A program made the position numbers and the translations under genes. This document shows positions 7,564-15,984 of a stretch of DNA of 64,000 nt, in pieces (position 1 is the first letter of the stretch; each line of letters starts with the position of its first letter). The DNA lies in contig CAJKDY010000002.1 in NCBI GenBank assembly GCA_905198835.1, positions 124,001 through 188,000 of the forward strand. The letters are read 5' to 3'. The notes under the pieces are model-generated. The model was not told the DNA's origin, did no database searches, and worked only from the letters and a program-made list of their open reading frames with translations. This DNA is from an uncultured Eubacteriales bacterium (lineage in GTDB: Bacteria > Bacillota > Clostridia > Oscillospirales > Oscillospiraceae).

Positions 7564-8344
7564 GGCGCCGTCCCACAAAAGAGAAAAGGAAGAAAAGGGC
7601 CAGGACCAAGGTGATACAGGCCCCGGTGGACGAGCCCAAATAGTAGGACAGCAGAAGCCCCGCCACTCCCGAGGCCAGCGCGCTGAGAACGGAGAGGAGG
7701 TGGTACTGCCGCATATTGCCAGCCACATTCCGAGCGCCGGCGGCGGGCAAGACCAGCAGAGAGTTAATGACCAAGAGTCCCACCCAGGTCATGGAGAGGG
7801 TCACCGCCAAGGCCACCGCAGAGGTAAAAAGCCACTCCTGAAAGCCCACCCGCACGCCCCGGCTGGCCGCCAGGGCTGGATGGACCGAAGATAGGAGAAT
7901 GGGGTCAAAGGCAAAGAGCCACAGCACCACTGTGGCCAGCAGGATCACCGCCAATAGGCCGATCATGGCGGGCTCTACGCTGAGAATGTCGCCAACGAGA
8001 TAGGAATTGAACTTGGCAAAGCTGCCGCCATTCAGCGTGGCGATAAAAATGCCGAGCGCTACGGCGGTGGAGGAAAAGACGCCGATGACCGTGTCGCTGT
8101 GGAGCCGGGTCCGGCCCTTGACCCAGGTGAAGAGTCCGGCCAGGAGCAGCGCGAACACCGTCGCGGCCCACATGGGGCTGGAAAGACGGCACAGCACGCC
8201 GATGGCAATGCCGGTGAAGGCGCTGTGGCCCAGGGCGTCAGAGAAAAAGGACAGGTTGCTCTGGACCACCATGGTGGACAAAAGACCAAAAAGCGGCGAG
8301 ATCACCAGCACCGCCAGCAGGGCATTTCTCATAAATTCCGGCAT
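7556..8344 (-). CDS. znuB: Zinc/manganese-type ABC transporter permease (ZnuB family)
   Basis: A 262-residue polytopic membrane protein of the ABC-3 permease family, with about eight hydrophobic helices. Typical segments are SDALGHSAFTGIAIGVL near the N terminus and SMTWVGLLVINSLLVLPAA in the later half. It would form the channel for divalent metal import with the ATPase and lipoprotein encoded just upstream; its start overlaps the ATPase stop by one base. The family includes Zn and Mn importers and the substrate is inferred as zinc from the His-rich binding protein. Confidence 0.9.
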   Translation of the reverse strand: MPEFMRNALLAVLVISPLFGLLSTMVVQSNLSFFSDALGHSAFTGIAIGVLCRLSSPMWAATVFALLLAGLFTWVKGRTRLHSDTVIGVFSSTAVALGIFIATLNGGSFAKFNSYLVGDILSVEPAMIGLLAVILLATVVLWLFAFDPILLSSVHPALAASRGVRVGFQEWLFTSAVALAVTLSMTWVGLLVINSLLVLPAAGARNVAGNMRQYHLLSVLSALASGVAGLLLSYYLGSSTGACITLVLALFFLFSFVGRRHG

Positions 8345-9111
8345 CAGCTGTCCCCCCTCTCCAGCCGCAGGTGAAAGACCTGGGCAAATTCCGGAGAATC
8401 CATGACCTCTCGGGCCGAGCCCACCTTCAGCACCGTCTCCTTCATCAAGACCACCTTGTCGGCGTAGTCGCAGAGGTTGGAGAAATCGTGGGTGGAGAGC
8501 AGCACCGACAGATCAAAGGTCCACCGCAGCTCGTCCAGCAGTTTTAAAAGCCGCAGCTCGCCTTCCACGTCCACGCCTGAAAACGGCTCGTCCAAAATGA
8601 GTACATGAGGCAGCGGCTCCAGCGCCAGCGCCAGCAGCACCCGCTGCAGTTCGCCACCGGAGAGAGAGCCGAGACGCTGGTCGATCAGGCCCTCTCCGTG
8701 CACCCGGCTCAAGCATTGTTCTACTCGGGCACGCAAGGACTTTGGAATGGGCAAGAACACCGGCCACCGGGAGATGGAGGCGGCAAAGAGGTCCAGCACG
8801 CTCACCGGCTCGCCGGGGTCAAAGGCGGGGGATTGGGGCACATAGCCCACTAGGGGCCGGGTCCGCCGTCCACCGGAGCGCTCGAACTGAATAGACCCGG
8901 TGTGGGGCTGCTGGCCCAGGATAGCCTTGAACAAGGTTGACTTTCCCGCGCCGTTTGGGCCAATGAGGGCTACGATCTGGCCGCAGTGGATGTGAAGATC
9001 GATCCCTTGCAGGATGGTCCGGCCCTCGGCGGATACCCCCAGGTCTGTGACCCGCAGACAGCAGGCGCCCTTGCAGCCTTCTCCTTCGTGCTTGTGCAGG
9101 TTCTCGCTCAT
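8344..9111 (-). CDS. znuC: Zinc-type ABC transporter ATP-binding protein (ZnuC family)
   Basis: A 255-residue ATPase with Walker A GPNGAGKST, signature LSGGELQR and Walker B HVLILDEPFSGVD. It energises the adjacent ABC-3 permease. The first 25 residues form an extension rich in possible metal ligands (HKHEGEGCKGACC) before the ATPase fold begins, which is not part of the standard domain and could sense cytosolic metal. Its start overlaps the binding-protein stop by 4 bases, so the operon is translationally coupled throughout. Confidence 0.9.
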   Translation of the reverse strand: MSENLHKHEGEGCKGACCLRVTDLGVSAEGRTILQGIDLHIHCGQIVALIGPNGAGKSTLFKAILGQQPHTGSIQFERSGGRRTRPLVGYVPQSPAFDPGEPVSVLDLFAASISRWPVFLPIPKSLRARVEQCLSRVHGEGLIDQRLGSLSGGELQRVLLALALEPLPHVLILDEPFSGVDVEGELRLLKLLDELRWTFDLSVLLSTHDFSNLCDYADKVVLMKETVLKVGSAREVMDSPEFAQVFHLRLERGDS

Positions 9112-9953
9112 GAAAGCGCCTCCTTGACGGCGTTCAGATTGTGTTCCATGGCCTGGAGATAAGGCTCGATGCCCTGGCCGTCGCCGCTCATGATCATGTC
9201 AAGCTCTACTACTTTACAGCCTGTCTCTCGGGCGATCACGTCGGCAGAGCGGCGGGAGCCGTTCCTTTCCACGAAAATGGCGGGGATGTCATACTCCTCC
9301 ACCAGCTGGATGATTTCCATCAGCTCCCTAGCACTGGCCTCGGCGCCCTCTTCTTCCTCGATGGATTTTAATAGTTCCAGCCCATAAGCGTCGGCAAAAT
9401 ATTGAAAACCGTCGTGGAAGGTGATAAGAGGAAACAGAGGCCCTTGGCCTTCAGAAAACAGTCTGGGTAGGGAGGTTGGTATATCCAGTCCGAGACCATG
9501 GGCAATATTCCAGATCATTTGCCCTGCCCGCCGCGGGTCCATCCAGTAGTGGGGATCCACCTCATGTTCATCCTCGTCCTCATTGTCGTGATGATGGTGG
9601 TCCAGGGAGGGGAGAAGGTCAATGTTCTCCGAGCAGTCGATGACCTGGGCGTCGGACCGGGCCAGGGCGTCATCCATGAATTCCTCCAACCCCGCGCCGT
9701 TCATGATGATGATGTCGGCGCCCTCGATGGCCTTCATGTCCCGCACCGTCAGCGTATAATTGTGCAAACAGGAGGTCTGCTGGTCCACCAGTAGCTCCAC
9801 CTCTACGCCCTCCACACCCTCAGTGACAGCGGTGGTAAAGAGGTAGATAGGATAGGTGGTGCAGAGGATATGGGTCTTGCCGTCCTCCACCGGGTTCGGG
9901 GCGCAGCCCGCCAGCAGCGCCAGCGTCAAAAGCAAAGCCCAAAGCCGTTTCAC
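9108..9953 (-). CDS. znuA: Zinc-binding lipoprotein of ABC importer (ZnuA family)
   Basis: A 281-residue cluster A-I solute-binding protein. The signal MKRLWALLLTLALLAGC has a lipobox LAGC, so it is a surface lipoprotein. Metal ligands expected of the fold are visible: His in the CLHNYTLTVRDM segment, His in DPHYWMDPR, and a Glu/His in later strands. An His/acid-rich loop (HHHHDNEDEDEHE) between ~118 and 132 is the hallmark of zinc-specific members. The start is GTG, behind GGGAGG. First gene of the four-gene operon with a clear promoter. Confidence 0.9.
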   Translation of the reverse strand: MKRLWALLLTLALLAGCAPNPVEDGKTHILCTTYPIYLFTTAVTEGVEGVEVELLVDQQTSCLHNYTLTVRDMKAIEGADIIIMNGAGLEEFMDDALARSDAQVIDCSENIDLLPSLDHHHHDNEDEDEHEVDPHYWMDPRRAGQMIWNIAHGLGLDIPTSLPRLFSEGQGPLFPLITFHDGFQYFADAYGLELLKSIEEEEGAEASARELMEIIQLVEEYDIPAIFVERNGSRRSADVIARETGCKVVELDMIMSGDGQGIEPYLQAMEHNLNAVKEALS

Positions 9954-9987
9954 CGGATCCCACCTCCCAAAAAATGTCGTATTCTAT

Positions 9988-10016
9988 ATTATAGACCAAA
10001 AAAGCATCTCTGTAAA
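9988..10016 (-). promoter_or_regulatory. Promoter of the zinc importer operon
   Basis: Minus strand TTTACA (10016-10011), 17-nt spacer, TATAAT (9993-9988). No convincing 9-1-9 Zur box is seen. Confidence 0.8.
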
Positions 10017-10073
10017 TGAAAAGCGGCATATTTTTTCCGAAGAGGTAAAATATCCAGAAAAAGCGGAATAAGC

Positions 10074-10100
10074 AGGGGATTTTAATGTAAAATTTCCCCT
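10074..10100. repeat. Imperfect palindrome abutting the Na/Pi cotransporter promoter
   Basis: AGGGGA (10074-10079) and TCCCCT (10095-10100) frame TTTTA/TAAAA inner arms with a 2-nt bulge. It touches the -35 box at 10100, so it is a plausible operator; no T-run on either side. Confidence 0.45.
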
Positions 10101-10128
10101 TTACTCCCGGAAGAATTTGGCGTATACT
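10100..10128 (+). promoter_or_regulatory. Promoter for the Na/Pi cotransporter
   Basis: TTTACT (10100-10105), 17-nt spacer, TATACT (10123-10128). Confidence 0.65.
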
Positions 10129-10191
10129 GTATCATGTAGAAAAATAGGGCTGCTGCACTACCAGTACACCAGAGAAGCGGAGGAGAGAGCC

Positions 10192-12036
10192 GTGGAGTGG
10201 ACAAACGTGATCGCCCTAGCCGGCGCCATTGCCACTTTCTTATTTGGCATGACGACCATGACCAAGGGCTTGGAAAAGGTCTCCGGCGGTAAGCTGGAGA
10301 ACATCTTAGAGCGGTTGACCAGCAACGTGTTTATGGGTGTGCTGCTGGGCGCTCTCATCACCGCCATCATCCACTCCTCTGCCACCACTACAGTCATGTG
10401 CGTGGGCTTCGTTAACGCCGGCATCATGAAGCTGGAACAGACGGTGGGCATCATTATGGGCGCCAACATCGGCACCACCATCACCGCCCAGATCCTCCGC
10501 CTGGCCGACATCAGTGACGACGGCAATGTGTTCTTGCAGCTTCTCCAGCCTGAGTGCCTGGGGCCCTTGCTGGCAGTAGTGGGTATTATTTTTTATATGT
10601 ACATCTCCGGCGGTAAGAAAAAGGACATCGGCCAGATCCTGCTGGGCATGGGGCTTTTGTTCATCGGAATGAACGCCATGACCACCGCCGTGCGGGGCGA
10701 GGGCGGGCTGATGGGCGCGCCGTGGTTGGAGAATGTGTTTACAGCCGTGGCCGATATGCCGTTGCTGGGACTGCTGGTGGGCGCGGGCTTCACCGCGCTG
10801 CTCCAGAGTTCCACCGCTTTTACCGGTATTTTGCTTTCCCTGAGTGCCACCGGGGCCATCACCTTCGGCGCCGCCGTGCCTATGATCCTGGGCCAGAACA
10901 TCGGCACCACGTTGACGGCGCTGCTGTCCAGCTCCGGCGCGAACAAAAACGCCAAGCGGACGGCCTTCATTCACCTGATCTTCAATGTGTTTGGTTCGGT
11001 CTTCTTCCTGATCGTCCTCTACGCCGGCAACGCGCTGTTCCACTTTGAGATCTGGAACGGCGCGGTGGATATGGGCATGATCGCCAACTTCCACCTGATC
11101 TTCAACCTGGCCTGCACCGCATTGCTGCTGCCCTTCCGCAAGCTGCTGGTGCGGCTGGTGGAGCGGTTGGTGCCCGGGGATAAGGAGGAGATCGAGACCT
11201 CCATCCTGGACGAGCGCTTCCTTGCCTTGCCCTCTCTGGCGCTGGAGAAGTCCCACGACGCCGTCATCCAGATGGGCACCCTGGCCCAGGAGAACTTTAA
11301 GCGCTCGCTGGAGCTGTTGGCGGACTTTGACGAGAAGAAGTTTGAGCGGCTGCAGGAGGTAGAGGACATCATCGACAAGCTGGAGACCAACCTGGATAAC
11401 TATCTGGTCCGCCTGTCCAACCGCTCCCTCAACAGTTCCGATTCCAACAAGGTCTCTGAGCTCTTGCATACCCTTTCTGACTTTGAACGCATCGGCGACT
11501 ACGTGGTCAATGTGGCTGAATGTGCCCAGACTATGGACCAAGAGGATATCGAGTTTTCCGACCAGGCCAAGGCGGAGCTGGATAACCTCACCGCCGCCGT
11601 GGGCCAGATCATTCGCCTGACCTTGGATTGCTATACCACCCGCAATGATCGGCTGGCCCGGCAGGTAGAGCCCCTGGAGGAGGTCATCGACCTGATGCGC
11701 GATGAGCTCCGAAACCGACACATCGAGCGGCTCAAGAGCGGCGACTGCACCATCGAGATCGGCACCCAGTTCCTGGAGTTGCTCATCAATCTGGAGCGGA
11801 TGGCGGACCACTGCTCTAACGTAGCCATGTACATCCTGCGGGAAGAGGCCAAGAGCGGCGATCCGCTGCGGGAAAACGCCCATCTCTACTTCCATCAGCT
11901 CCATGAGGGTGGCAGCGACGCCAACTTCGACCAGCTCTACGAGCAGTACCGGGAAAAGTACTTCGAGCCGCTGAAGCGGGCTATGCCCGGCCAGGAGATC
12001 CCGCCCATGTTCCAGGACAGCGGCACCAAGGGCTGA
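10192..12036 (+). CDS. Na+/phosphate cotransporter with PhoU-like C-terminal domain
   Basis: A 614-residue NptA/PNaS-family membrane protein. Two inverted Na/Pi repeats are visible by their QSS/HSS motifs: IIHSSATTTVMCVGF and LLQSSTAFTGILLSL, each in a hydrophobic helix pair, with GANIGTT and GQNIGTT following. From about residue 350 the protein becomes soluble and helical (FERIGDYVVNVAECA, ERMADHCSNVAMY), matching PhoU repeats. GTG at 10192 is chosen because it follows GGAGGAG by 6 nt; the earlier in-frame ATG at 10117 overlaps the promoter. It would import or balance phosphate; PhoU domains suggest regulated transport. Confidence 0.88.
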   Translation: MEWTNVIALAGAIATFLFGMTTMTKGLEKVSGGKLENILERLTSNVFMGVLLGALITAIIHSSATTTVMCVGFVNAGIMKLEQTVGIIMGANIGTTITAQILRLADISDDGNVFLQLLQPECLGPLLAVVGIIFYMYISGGKKKDIGQILLGMGLLFIGMNAMTTAVRGEGGLMGAPWLENVFTAVADMPLLGLLVGAGFTALLQSSTAFTGILLSLSATGAITFGAAVPMILGQNIGTTLTALLSSSGANKNAKRTAFIHLIFNVFGSVFFLIVLYAGNALFHFEIWNGAVDMGMIANFHLIFNLACTALLLPFRKLLVRLVERLVPGDKEEIETSILDERFLALPSLALEKSHDAVIQMGTLAQENFKRSLELLADFDEKKFERLQEVEDIIDKLETNLDNYLVRLSNRSLNSSDSNKVSELLHTLSDFERIGDYVVNVAECAQTMDQEDIEFSDQAKAELDNLTAAVGQIIRLTLDCYTTRNDRLARQVEPLEEVIDLMRDELRNRHIERLKSGDCTIEIGTQFLELLINLERMADHCSNVAMYILREEAKSGDPLRENAHLYFHQLHEGGSDANFDQLYEQYREKYFEPLKRAMPGQEIPPMFQDSGTKG

Positions 12037-12065
12037 AAACTTTTTTGAAAAAAGCGGGAAAACGG

Positions 12066-12094
12066 TTGCAATCTTTTTCCCGAGATGTTAAGAT
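12066..12094 (+). promoter_or_regulatory. Promoter for the small P-loop gene
   Basis: TTGCAA (12066-12071), 17-nt spacer, TAAGAT (12089-12094). Confidence 0.6.
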
Positions 12095-12148
12095 AAAGGA
12101 AAGTCCGGCACACCTCGCCGGAGCGTAATACATTCGAGGAGTGATCAC

Positions 12149-12559
12149 ATGATCAAAGTCATCATGGGCGTAAAGGGCACCGGCAAGACCAAGCAGATGA
12201 TCGACCTTATCAACAACGCCGTCAACAACGAGCATGGCAATGTCGTCTGCATCGAAAAGGGCCGCAAACTCACCTATGACATCAACAGCCAGATCCGTTT
12301 GGTGGAGGCTGAGCCGTACAACCTCAACACCTTTGAGGTCATGCGGGGCTTTATCGCCGGGCTGTATGCTGGCAACTTTGACATTACCCACATCTTTATC
12401 GACAGCCTGTGCAAGATCGTTCCCAGCGACTGTGGACCTGAGCTGGATAGCTTCCTGGCCTGGCTGGACGGCTTTGCGGAGAAGAACGATATCAAGTTCA
12501 CCATTTCCATCTCCGCCGACGAGTCTGTGGCTTCGGACGACGTGAAGAAGTTCTTCTAA
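12149..12559 (+). CDS. Small P-loop ATP-binding protein of unknown function
   Basis: A 136-residue soluble protein beginning with a beta strand and Walker A (MIKVIMGVKGTGKTKQM, GVKGTGKT at 7-14). A Walker B-like strand THIFIDSL occurs near residue 90. No other domain fits in this length, so it is a minimal nucleotide-binding fold, perhaps related to thymidine-kinase or RecA-type cores. It has its own promoter, an AGGAGTG ribosome site and a strong terminator, so it is monocistronic. I do not recognise a function; similar small P-loop proteins occur as conserved hypotheticals in Clostridia. Confidence 0.7.
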   Translation: MIKVIMGVKGTGKTKQMIDLINNAVNNEHGNVVCIEKGRKLTYDINSQIRLVEAEPYNLNTFEVMRGFIAGLYAGNFDITHIFIDSLCKIVPSDCGPELDSFLAWLDGFAEKNDIKFTISISADESVASDDVKKFF

Positions 12560-12575
12560 GCCCATCCATAAGCAT

Positions 12576-12612
12576 AAAAAAGCACCGAGCCCATGTGGCT
12601 CGGTGTTTTTTT
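12576..12612. terminator. Bidirectional terminator between the P-loop gene and trxA
   Basis: Nine-bp stem CACCGAGCC/GGCTCGGTG (12583-12591, 12597-12605), T7 on the plus side and A6 on the other; serves both convergent genes. Confidence 0.9.
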
Positions 12613-12617
12613 GCTTG

Positions 12618-12935
12618 TTACATATGGGCTTCGATCATCTGGCAGAACCGGTCCTTGGGCAACACGCCTACCAGCCGATCTACCTCGTTGCCCTTTTGGA
12701 AGAGGACCACGGTGGGGATGTTCATCACGCCGTGCTTCATAGCCAGGTCCTGATTGTCGTCCACGTCCACCTTGGCCACGGTCACTACGCCGTCATACTG
12801 TACCGCCAGCTCCTCGATGACCGGGCCCAGCATCTTGCACGGTCCGCACCAGCCGGCCCAAAAGTCCACCAGCACGGTCCCTCCGGCCTCCATGAGCTTC
12901 CGAAAGCCCTCGTCATTCAAATGCAGCACTGCCAT
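12618..12935 (-). CDS. trxA: Thioredoxin
   Basis: A 105-residue thioredoxin fold with the redox motif WCGPCK (Cys30 and Cys33) and the cis-proline loop MNIPTVVLF. It reduces disulfides of cytosolic proteins with electrons from thioredoxin reductase, which is not encoded nearby. The ATG follows AAGGAGG and there is a strong dedicated promoter. Standard length for the family. Confidence 0.95.
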   Translation of the reverse strand: MAVLHLNDEGFRKLMEAGGTVLVDFWAGWCGPCKMLGPVIEELAVQYDGVVTVAKVDVDDNQDLAMKHGVMNIPTVVLFQKGNEVDRLVGVLPKDRFCQMIEAHM

Positions 12936-12964
12936 AGGCTTCGACCTCCTTGTTTGATGCTCTC

Positions 12965-12993
12965 ACCATAATATCTTTTCCCGAATTTGTCAA
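12965..12993 (-). promoter_or_regulatory. Promoter of trxA
   Basis: Minus strand TTGACA (12993-12988), 17-nt spacer, TATGGT (12970-12965). Confidence 0.75.
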
Positions 12994-13010
12994 GAGGAGA
13001 GGGCCAAAGA

Positions 13011-13039
13011 TTGACAAAAAGAAAAAACTGTGGTATGAT
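13011..13039 (+). promoter_or_regulatory. Promoter of the T-box/valS operon
   Basis: TTGACA (13011-13016), 17-nt A-rich spacer, TATGAT (13034-13039). Confidence 0.85.
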
Positions 13040-13045
13040 TCGGCT

Positions 13046-13270
13046 GTTATAAAGGCGTTGACGGGGAAGAGTACCCCATTTTGGCCGGTCAAGAGAGGAA
13101 GCGGACGGTGCGAGCTTCTCCGGCAAATGGCGGGAAGGTGGCCCCTGAGCCGCGGACCTGAACGCTGAGTAAGGCCCGCCGTCACCTGCGTTAAGGGACA
13201 AACGAGACCCAATTCAGGTGGTACCGCGGAAGCATATTTCGCCCTGAGCCAAGCGCTCAGGGCGTTTTTT
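13046..13270 (+). promoter_or_regulatory. T-box riboswitch of valS
   Basis: The leader carries the conserved T-box AGGTGGTACCGCGGAAGC at 13216-13233, whose UGG-pairing core binds the free 3' end of uncharged tRNA. A terminator follows (stem 13240-13249 with 13255-13264, then T6). Stem I begins with GACGGGGAAGAGTACC near 13060 and GAGAGGAAGC near 13094. Uncharged tRNA-Val would favour antitermination and valS expression. I could not place the specifier codon with certainty. Confidence 0.9.
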
Positions 13271-13313
13271 ATTTCCCTGTGAGCGCAAACTACACAAAAG
13301 GAGTGTATCCAAT

Positions 13314-15947
13314 ATGAACCGAGAACTGCCCAAGACCTACGAGCCCCAGGAGGTGGAGGGGCGCATCTATGAAGCCTGGGAGAAGGCCGGGTGTTTCAAG
13401 ACCCAGCGGGACCCCGGCAAAAAGCCCTTTACCATTGTCATGCCGCCCCCCAACGTGACGGGACAGCTCCACATGGGCCACGCCATGGACTCCACCCTGC
13501 AGGATACCCTCATCCGCTTCAAGCGGATGCAGGGCTATGCCGCACTGTGGGTCCCCGGCACTGACCACGCCGGCATTGCCACCCAGATCAAGGTGGAGGA
13601 GGACCTCCGGGTCAACGAGGGCAAGACCCGCTACGACCTGGGGCGGGAGAAGTTCCTGGAGCGGGTGTGGGAGTGGAAGGAGAAGTACGGCGACCGCATC
13701 GTGGCCCAGCAAAAGAAGCTGGGCGCGTCCTGCGACTGGGACCGGGCCCGGTTTACCATGGACGAGGGCCTCTCCGCCGCCGTGCGCCACGTGTTTGTCA
13801 GTCTCTACAACAAGGGGCTCATCTACAAAGGCAGCCGCATCGTCAACTGGTGCCCCCACTGCACCACCGCCCTCTCCGACGCCGAGGTGGAGTATAAGGA
13901 CAAGCCCGGCAAGCTCTGGCACATCCGCTATCCCATCGTGGGCGAACCCGATAAGTACGTCATCGTGGCCACCACCCGGCCCGAGACCATGCTGGGCGAC
14001 AGCGGCGTGGCCGTCCACCCCGAGGACGAGCGCTACACCGCCATCGTGGGCAAAAAGTGCCTGCTGCCCCTGGTAGAGCGGGAGATCCCCATCGTGGCCG
14101 ATGAGTATGTGGATAGGGAGTTTGGCACGGGCTGTGTGAAGATGACCCCCGCCCACGACCCCAACGACTTTGAAGTGGGCCTGCGCCACAACCTGGAGAA
14201 CATCCGGGTCATTGAGGACGACGGCACCATCTCCGAGGGTTACGGCAAGTACTCCGGCCTGGACCGCTACGAGGCCCGCAAGGCCATTTTGGCTGACCTG
14301 GAGGCGGGCGGGTATCTGGTCAAGATCGACGAACACCAACACAACGTGGGCACCTGCTACCGCTGCGGCAACGATGTGGAGCCGTTGATCTCCGCCCAGT
14401 GGTTCGTGAAGATGGAGCCCCTTGCCAAGGAAGCCCTTCGGGTGGTGAACGACGGCGAATTAAAGTTCGTCCCCGACCGCTTTGCCAAGACCTACACCAA
14501 CTGGATGGAAAACGTCCACGACTGGTGCATCTCCCGCCAGCTCTGGTGGGGCCATCGTATCCCCGCCTGGCAATGCGACGACTGCGGGGAGATGACCGTC
14601 TCCGAGACCGACCCCACCGAGTGCGCCCACTGCCACTCCAAGCATATCCACCAGGAGGAGGACGTGCTGGACACCTGGTTCAGCTCCGCCCTCTGGCCCT
14701 TCTCCACCCTGGGCTGGCCCGATGAAAGCAGCGAGGACCTGAAGTATTTTTATCCCACCGACGTGCTGGTCACCGGCTACGACATCATCTTCTTCTGGGT
14801 GGCCCGAATGGTCTTCTCCGGCTGTGAGCACACGGGTAAGAGCCCCTTCCACACCGTGCTCATCCACGGCCTGGTCCGGGACGATAAGGGCCGCAAGATG
14901 TCCAAGTCTCTAGGCAACGGCATCGATCCCCTGGAGATCATAGACCAGTACGGCTGTGACGCCCTGCGGTTCAACCTGGTCAGCGGCAATTCCCCGGGAA
15001 ATGATATGCGTTTCTACACCGAGCGGTGTGAGGCCTACCGGAACTTTGCCAACAAGATCTGGAACGCCAGCCGCTTTTTGATGATGAACCTGACCATCGA
15101 CCGGTGCGCTCTGCCGGAGAAGTTGGAGCTGGAGGACAAGTGGATCCTCTCCAAGCTCAATCGCCTCATCGGTGAAGTCACCGAGAACATGGACAAATAT
15201 GAACTGGGCGTGGCCTCGGCCAAGATCTATGACTTCATCTGGGACGACTACTGCGACTGGTATATCGAGCTGACCAAGGCCCGGCTCCAGGGGGAGGACC
15301 CCGCCGCCAAGGAGAGCGCCCAGCAGGTGCTTTGCTACGTGCTTACCGAGACCTTGAAGCTCCTCCATCCCTTCATGCCCTTTATCACCGAGGAGATCTG
15401 GCAGGCTCTGCCCCATGAGGGAGACTTCCTCATGCTGCAGAGCTGGCCTACCGTCAGCGACAAGCTGGACTTCCCGGCGGAGGAGAAGTCCATGGCCCTC
15501 ATCATGGAGGCCATCAGCGCGGTGCGCACCCGCCGCAGCGAGATGAACGTGCCCCCTTCCAAGAAGGCTCACCTGACCCTGGTGACTCAGGACGGCGCAC
15601 TCTTTGCTCAGGGAACGGCCTTCCTCAAGCGTCTGGCCTATGCCGACGAGGTGACCATCACCGACCAACAAGCCCCCGCTGAGCAGGACGGTATGGTCAG
15701 CGTGGTGACTCATGCGGCCCAGATGTTCATCCCCTTGGCCGAGCTTGTGGACCTGGAGCAGGAAAAGGCCCGGCTGGACAAGGAGATCGCCAAGACCCAA
15801 AAGGATCTGGATGGGCTTAAGACTAAGCTCGGCAATGAGAACTTCGTCAATAAAGCCCCTGCCAACGTGGTCCAGGCCGAGCGTGACCGCCAGGAGAAGC
15901 TGGAGGCCTTGTTGGCCAAGCTCACCCAGCAGCGGCAGGGGATGTAA
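13314..15947 (+). CDS. valS: Valyl-tRNA synthetase
   Basis: An 877-residue class Ia synthetase charging tRNA-Val. The HIGH motif is HMGH at residues 53-56 (PNVTGQLHMGH) and KMSKS is at 528-532. The CP1 editing domain lies between (TTRPETMLGD), an anticodon-binding domain follows, and the C terminus ends in the ValS coiled coil (EKARLDKEIAKTQKDLDGL). Full length. The ATG follows AAAGGAG, and expression is controlled by the T-box. Heads a run of tightly spaced genes starting with rbgA. Confidence 0.97.
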   Translation: MNRELPKTYEPQEVEGRIYEAWEKAGCFKTQRDPGKKPFTIVMPPPNVTGQLHMGHAMDSTLQDTLIRFKRMQGYAALWVPGTDHAGIATQIKVEEDLRVNEGKTRYDLGREKFLERVWEWKEKYGDRIVAQQKKLGASCDWDRARFTMDEGLSAAVRHVFVSLYNKGLIYKGSRIVNWCPHCTTALSDAEVEYKDKPGKLWHIRYPIVGEPDKYVIVATTRPETMLGDSGVAVHPEDERYTAIVGKKCLLPLVEREIPIVADEYVDREFGTGCVKMTPAHDPNDFEVGLRHNLENIRVIEDDGTISEGYGKYSGLDRYEARKAILADLEAGGYLVKIDEHQHNVGTCYRCGNDVEPLISAQWFVKMEPLAKEALRVVNDGELKFVPDRFAKTYTNWMENVHDWCISRQLWWGHRIPAWQCDDCGEMTVSETDPTECAHCHSKHIHQEEDVLDTWFSSALWPFSTLGWPDESSEDLKYFYPTDVLVTGYDIIFFWVARMVFSGCEHTGKSPFHTVLIHGLVRDDKGRKMSKSLGNGIDPLEIIDQYGCDALRFNLVSGNSPGNDMRFYTERCEAYRNFANKIWNASRFLMMNLTIDRCALPEKLELEDKWILSKLNRLIGEVTENMDKYELGVASAKIYDFIWDDYCDWYIELTKARLQGEDPAAKESAQQVLCYVLTETLKLLHPFMPFITEEIWQALPHEGDFLMLQSWPTVSDKLDFPAEEKSMALIMEAISAVRTRRSEMNVPPSKKAHLTLVTQDGALFAQGTAFLKRLAYADEVTITDQQAPAEQDGMVSVVTHAAQMFIPLAELVDLEQEKARLDKEIAKTQKDLDGLKTKLGNENFVNKAPANVVQAERDRQEKLEALLAKLTQQRQGM

Positions 15948-15984
15948 AGCAGATCGCCATTACAGAGAAAGGAGGAGTGGGGGC

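Noticed and set aside
9961..10020. Zur-type operator at the zinc operon promoter
   Set aside because: No 9-1-9 inverted repeat resembling known Zur boxes could be found around the -10 region.
10306..11904. 532-codon minus-strand frame opposite the Na/Pi cotransporter
   Set aside because: Antisense shadow of a clear membrane protein gene; composition is Gln/His/Gly-rich without any domain.
12037..12060. Terminator after the Na/Pi cotransporter
   Set aside because: CTTTTTTGAAAAAAG would fold only with a one-base loop and lacks GC pairs, so it is not a credible intrinsic terminator.
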